From CAZXBB01 sp964638815 (GTDB taxonomy: Bacteria > Planctomycetota > Phycisphaerae > Phycisphaerales > SM1A02): DNA of 7,088 bases. Below the pieces are notes generated by a model. That model made no database searches, was not told where the DNA came from, and worked only from the letters and a program-made list of their open reading frames with translations. Position numbers and translations under genes: made by a program. The stretch spans positions 1 to 7,088 of the forward strand of contig CAZXBB010000363.1 of the NCBI GenBank assembly GCA_964638815.1, read 5' to 3'. Shown in pieces: positions 4,947-7,088 of this stretch (positions are counted from its first letter, which is position 1; each line of letters starts with the position of its first letter).

Positions 4947-7054
4947 CCGCGGACGACCGGGCGAGCGACGAGCCGATCATCATCCGGCCGGTAGCGTTCC
5001 GCGGCGCCGGGCGGGCGCCGGCGCCGCGCCGGCCCTGGTGGCGCATGCTGATTCCGGCGGCGCTCGTCGTCCTCGTGCTCGCGCTGGCGGTCGCCGGATG
5101 GTTCGTCGTGACGGCGCGCCAGATCGAGATCGCGTTCGATCCGCCGGCCGACCGCGTCGAGCTGGACGGACCGCTGCCCCACTTCCGCCTTTCGGGCAGC
5201 TACCTGCTGCGCCAGGGGAGCTACCGCGTGCGCGCGGAGCGCCAGGGCTACCACGCGCTCGAGGCGGATTTCGTCGTCGGCGCCGGTGCGGATACACAAC
5301 TGCACTTCACGCTCGAAAAGCTGCCGGGTCGGCTCGACGTGCGCACTGCGGGGGCCGATGCCCCGGACGTGCCGCTGCCCGGCGTCGAGGTCGAGATCGA
5401 CGGCGCGGCCGCCGGCACCACGCCGCTCGCCGCGGTGGAGCTGGCGCCGGGCGTGCACATGCTGCGCCTCCGGCACGATCGGTACCAGACCATCGAGACG
5501 CAGATCGACATCGAGGGTGAGGGACGCGGGCAGGAGGTCGCCCTCGAGCTGCGCCCCAACTGGGCCGACGTCGACATCGCGACCCGCCCGGTGCCGGCCG
5601 AGGTGTGGATCGACGGCGTCGCGCGGGCGATGACGCCGTGCCGGATCCCACTCGACGCCGGCGCTCACGAGCTCGAGCTGCGGGCGGACGGGTTCGAGGT
5701 CTGGCGACGCCGGCTCGAGATCATCGCCGAGACTCCGGTCGTCATGGACGATGTCGTCCTCGAGCCCGCCCGCGGGCGGCTCGTCATCGCCACGCGCCCG
5801 CCCGGTGCGCACGTGACCGTCGACGGCGCGTACGTCGGCATGGCACCTCTCGAGACGACGGTCCCGCCCGACGTGGAGATCGCGGTGCACGCGGCCCGCG
5901 ACGGCTACGACCCGATCGCCGAAGTCGTGCGGCTCGCGCCCGGGGAAGTCGTCGACGTCGAGCTCGTGCTGGCGCCGCAGGTCGGCACGGTGCGCTTCGA
6001 GGTCACTCCGGCGGACGCGACGCTGTACGTGGACGGGGTGCGATGGGGCGCCGTGCCGAGCGAGCTCTCGCTTCCGTCCGTGCCGCACGAGCTGGGCTTT
6101 CGCAAGGACGGCTTCGTGACGGCGACCCTCACCGTGCACCCCCGCCCCGAACTCGCCCAGCGGATCGTCGCGAAGCTCGAGCCGGTCCGGCGCTCGCTCC
6201 CGCCGGAAGCCCAGGACATCACGGCCGTGAACGGGGCTCTCTTGAAGCTCGTCCGCCCGGCTGAGTACGTCATGGGCTCGTCCCGCCGCGAGCCCGGCCG
6301 CCGGTCGAACGAGACGCTGCGCACGATTCGTCTCGAGCGTCCCTTCTACATGGGCGTGCGCGAGATTACGAACGAGGAGTTCCGCGCGTTCCGCGCCGAT
6401 CACCAGTCCGGGACGTTCGAGACCGCGCGCCTCGACGGCGGAAGCCGGCCCGTCGTGCAGGTCACGTGGGATGACGCCGCCCGCTTCTGCAACTGGCTGA
6501 GCGCGCGCGACCGGCTGCCGCCGGCATACGTCGAGCGCGAGGGCGTCATGGAGTCGATGCGGCCCCTCACCCACGGATACCGGCTCCCGACGGAGGCGGA
6601 GTGGGAGTACTGCGCCCGCGCGGACGGCGCCGGCGGACTCCTCAAGTATCCCTGGGGCGCGGCCTTCCCGCCGCCGGCGCCGTCCGGCAACTACGCCGAC
6701 GAATCGGCGGCCCGGCTGCTCGCGCTCACGATTCCGGGCTACGACGACGGCCACGCCGCCGCGGCGCCGGTCGCGTCCTTCGACGCGAACGTCGGCGGCC
6801 TCCACGACCTCGGCGGCAACGTCGCGGAATGGTGCCACGACTTCTACGCCATCGAGCCGTACGATGAGCAGCAGGTGGCTGTCGATCCCGTCGGTCCGGA
6901 GCGCGGGCGCCACCATGTCATTCGCGGATCGAGCTGGCGCGACGCGTCGATCAGCGCGTTGCGGCTCTCGTACCGAAATTACGGCGCCGAGCCGAGAGAC
7001 GACGTCGGCTTCCGCATCTGCCGCTACCTCTCGTCGCCGCAGGAGTCTCCATGA
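4943..7054 (+). CDS. Membrane-anchored PEGA-repeat protein with FGE-sulfatase (SUMF1)-like domain
   Basis: The 703-residue product has a short cytoplasmic N-terminus (1-33, with RRPWWR before the helix), one membrane helix (about 35-57), five PEGA-like beta domains (about 60-125, 128-204, 206-275, 277-345, 347-413) and an FGE-sulfatase/SUMF1-like domain (about 430-697). The last carries the family marks MGSS (444-447), REITNEEF (473-480), VTWDDAARFCNWLS (507-520), YRLPTEAEWEYCAR (546-559), YPWG (569-572), LGGNVAEW (623-630), IRGSSW (660-665) and GFRICR (689-694). The cysteine pair that catalyses formylglycine formation in true FGEs sits just after the GGS motif; here the equivalent stretch (666-674) has none, so that activity is unlikely. 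The start overlaps the pseudokinase stop as ATGA, with GGAG eight bases upstream. It likely works with the pseudokinase protein in the periplasm. Comparable known pairings are PpkA with TagR in the Pseudomonas H1 type VI system and the kinase-FGE fusion Pkn1 of Chlamydia. Confidence 0.92.
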   Translation: MTADDRASDEPIIIRPVAFRGAGRAPAPRRPWWRMLIPAALVVLVLALAVAGWFVVTARQIEIAFDPPADRVELDGPLPHFRLSGSYLLRQGSYRVRAERQGYHALEADFVVGAGADTQLHFTLEKLPGRLDVRTAGADAPDVPLPGVEVEIDGAAAGTTPLAAVELAPGVHMLRLRHDRYQTIETQIDIEGEGRGQEVALELRPNWADVDIATRPVPAEVWIDGVARAMTPCRIPLDAGAHELELRADGFEVWRRRLEIIAETPVVMDDVVLEPARGRLVIATRPPGAHVTVDGAYVGMAPLETTVPPDVEIAVHAARDGYDPIAEVVRLAPGEVVDVELVLAPQVGTVRFEVTPADATLYVDGVRWGAVPSELSLPSVPHELGFRKDGFVTATLTVHPRPELAQRIVAKLEPVRRSLPPEAQDITAVNGALLKLVRPAEYVMGSSRREPGRRSNETLRTIRLERPFYMGVREITNEEFRAFRADHQSGTFETARLDGGSRPVVQVTWDDAARFCNWLSARDRLPPAYVEREGVMESMRPLTHGYRLPTEAEWEYCARADGAGGLLKYPWGAAFPPPAPSGNYADESAARLLALTIPGYDDGHAAAAPVASFDANVGGLHDLGGNVAEWCHDFYAIEPYDEQQVAVDPVGPERGRHHVIRGSSWRDASISALRLSYRNYGAEPRDDVGFRICRYLSSPQESP
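5120..6181 (+). repeat. Five PEGA-like repeats
   Basis: Codons 60-413 encode five units of about 66-77 residues. Each has the plan Pro-x-x-Ala/Val-x-Val-x-(Val/Ile/Leu)-Asp-Gly, a Pro-Leu-like turn, and a Gly-x-His/Tyr strand ending in an aromatic. Clear examples are RPPGAHVTVDGAYVG (285-299), RPVPAEVWIDG (215-225) and TPADATLYVDG (355-365). The first unit is the most degenerate. PEGA domains are small extracytoplasmic beta folds that often tether or space other domains. Confidence 0.85.
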
Positions 7055-7088
7055 GCAGTGACCTTTCCCGGCGCGGACGACGAACGTC
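7051..7088 (+). CDS. Start of a fifth operon gene, partial
   Basis: An ATG at 7051 overlaps the stop of the FGE-like gene as ATGA and has AGGAG at 7041-7045, five bases upstream, the best ribosome binding site in the window. Twelve complete codons are visible (MSSDLSRRGRRT), giving a basic N-terminus such as precedes a signal peptide or membrane helix, but nothing beyond can be seen. The function is unknown; the operon clearly continues. Confidence 0.65.
   Translation, partial: MSSDLSRRGRRT

Noticed and set aside
4832..6916. A 694-codon open frame on the - strand opposite the FGE-like gene
   Set aside because: It lies antisense to a clear PEGA/FGE protein and encodes a compositionally biased Arg/Val/His-rich product with no motif.
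6230..7033. A working formylglycine-generating enzyme for sulfatases
   Set aside because: The cysteine pair after the GGS-like motif is absent, and no sulfatase gene is visible in the window.

Overview
The window is very GC-rich and all convincing genes lie on the + strand. The best clue to the host is the protein tail at the left edge. It carries an EF-hand/dockerin-like calcium loop after a Cys-x-x-Cys and ends in an Asn-Trp-Ser terminus, a type of C-terminal domain common on secreted proteins of Planctomycetota, especially Phycisphaerae. The domain make-up of the operon (FGE-sulfatase, PEGA and kinase-like domains) also fits that phylum, but the assignment is an inference from one fragment plus composition.

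Layout: (1) 1-135, the 3' end of a secreted-type gene, closed by a strong intrinsic terminator (185-219). (2) 136-348, a 213-base intergenic stretch with the terminator, a GC hairpin, and a second perfect hairpin just before the next start codon; I found no convincing promoter. (3) 349-7088, one tightly packed operon of at least five genes that runs off the right edge. In order it holds a secreted protein with a short collagen-like tract, a lipoprotein with a buried hydrophobic hairpin, a single-pass membrane pseudokinase with periplasmic TPR repeats and a PEGA-like end domain, a single-pass membrane protein with five PEGA-like repeats and an FGE-sulfatase-like domain, and the first codons of a fifth gene. 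Three of the four junctions are 4-base ATGA overlaps; the exception is a 39-base gap before the pseudokinase gene.

Every complete operon product is predicted to sit in the envelope: one exported, one lipid-anchored, and two inner-membrane proteins with an N-terminus inside and a large periplasmic part. The kinase-like domain has lost all its catalytic residues and its activation segment, and the FGE-like domain lacks the active-site cysteine pair of true formylglycine-generating enzymes. My reading is that the cluster encodes a structural or signal-relaying envelope complex built from former enzyme folds, broadly like the kinase/TagR arrangement of some type VI secretion loci but without any secretion-apparatus gene visible here. 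The function is not known to me; this cluster is the most interesting content of the window.
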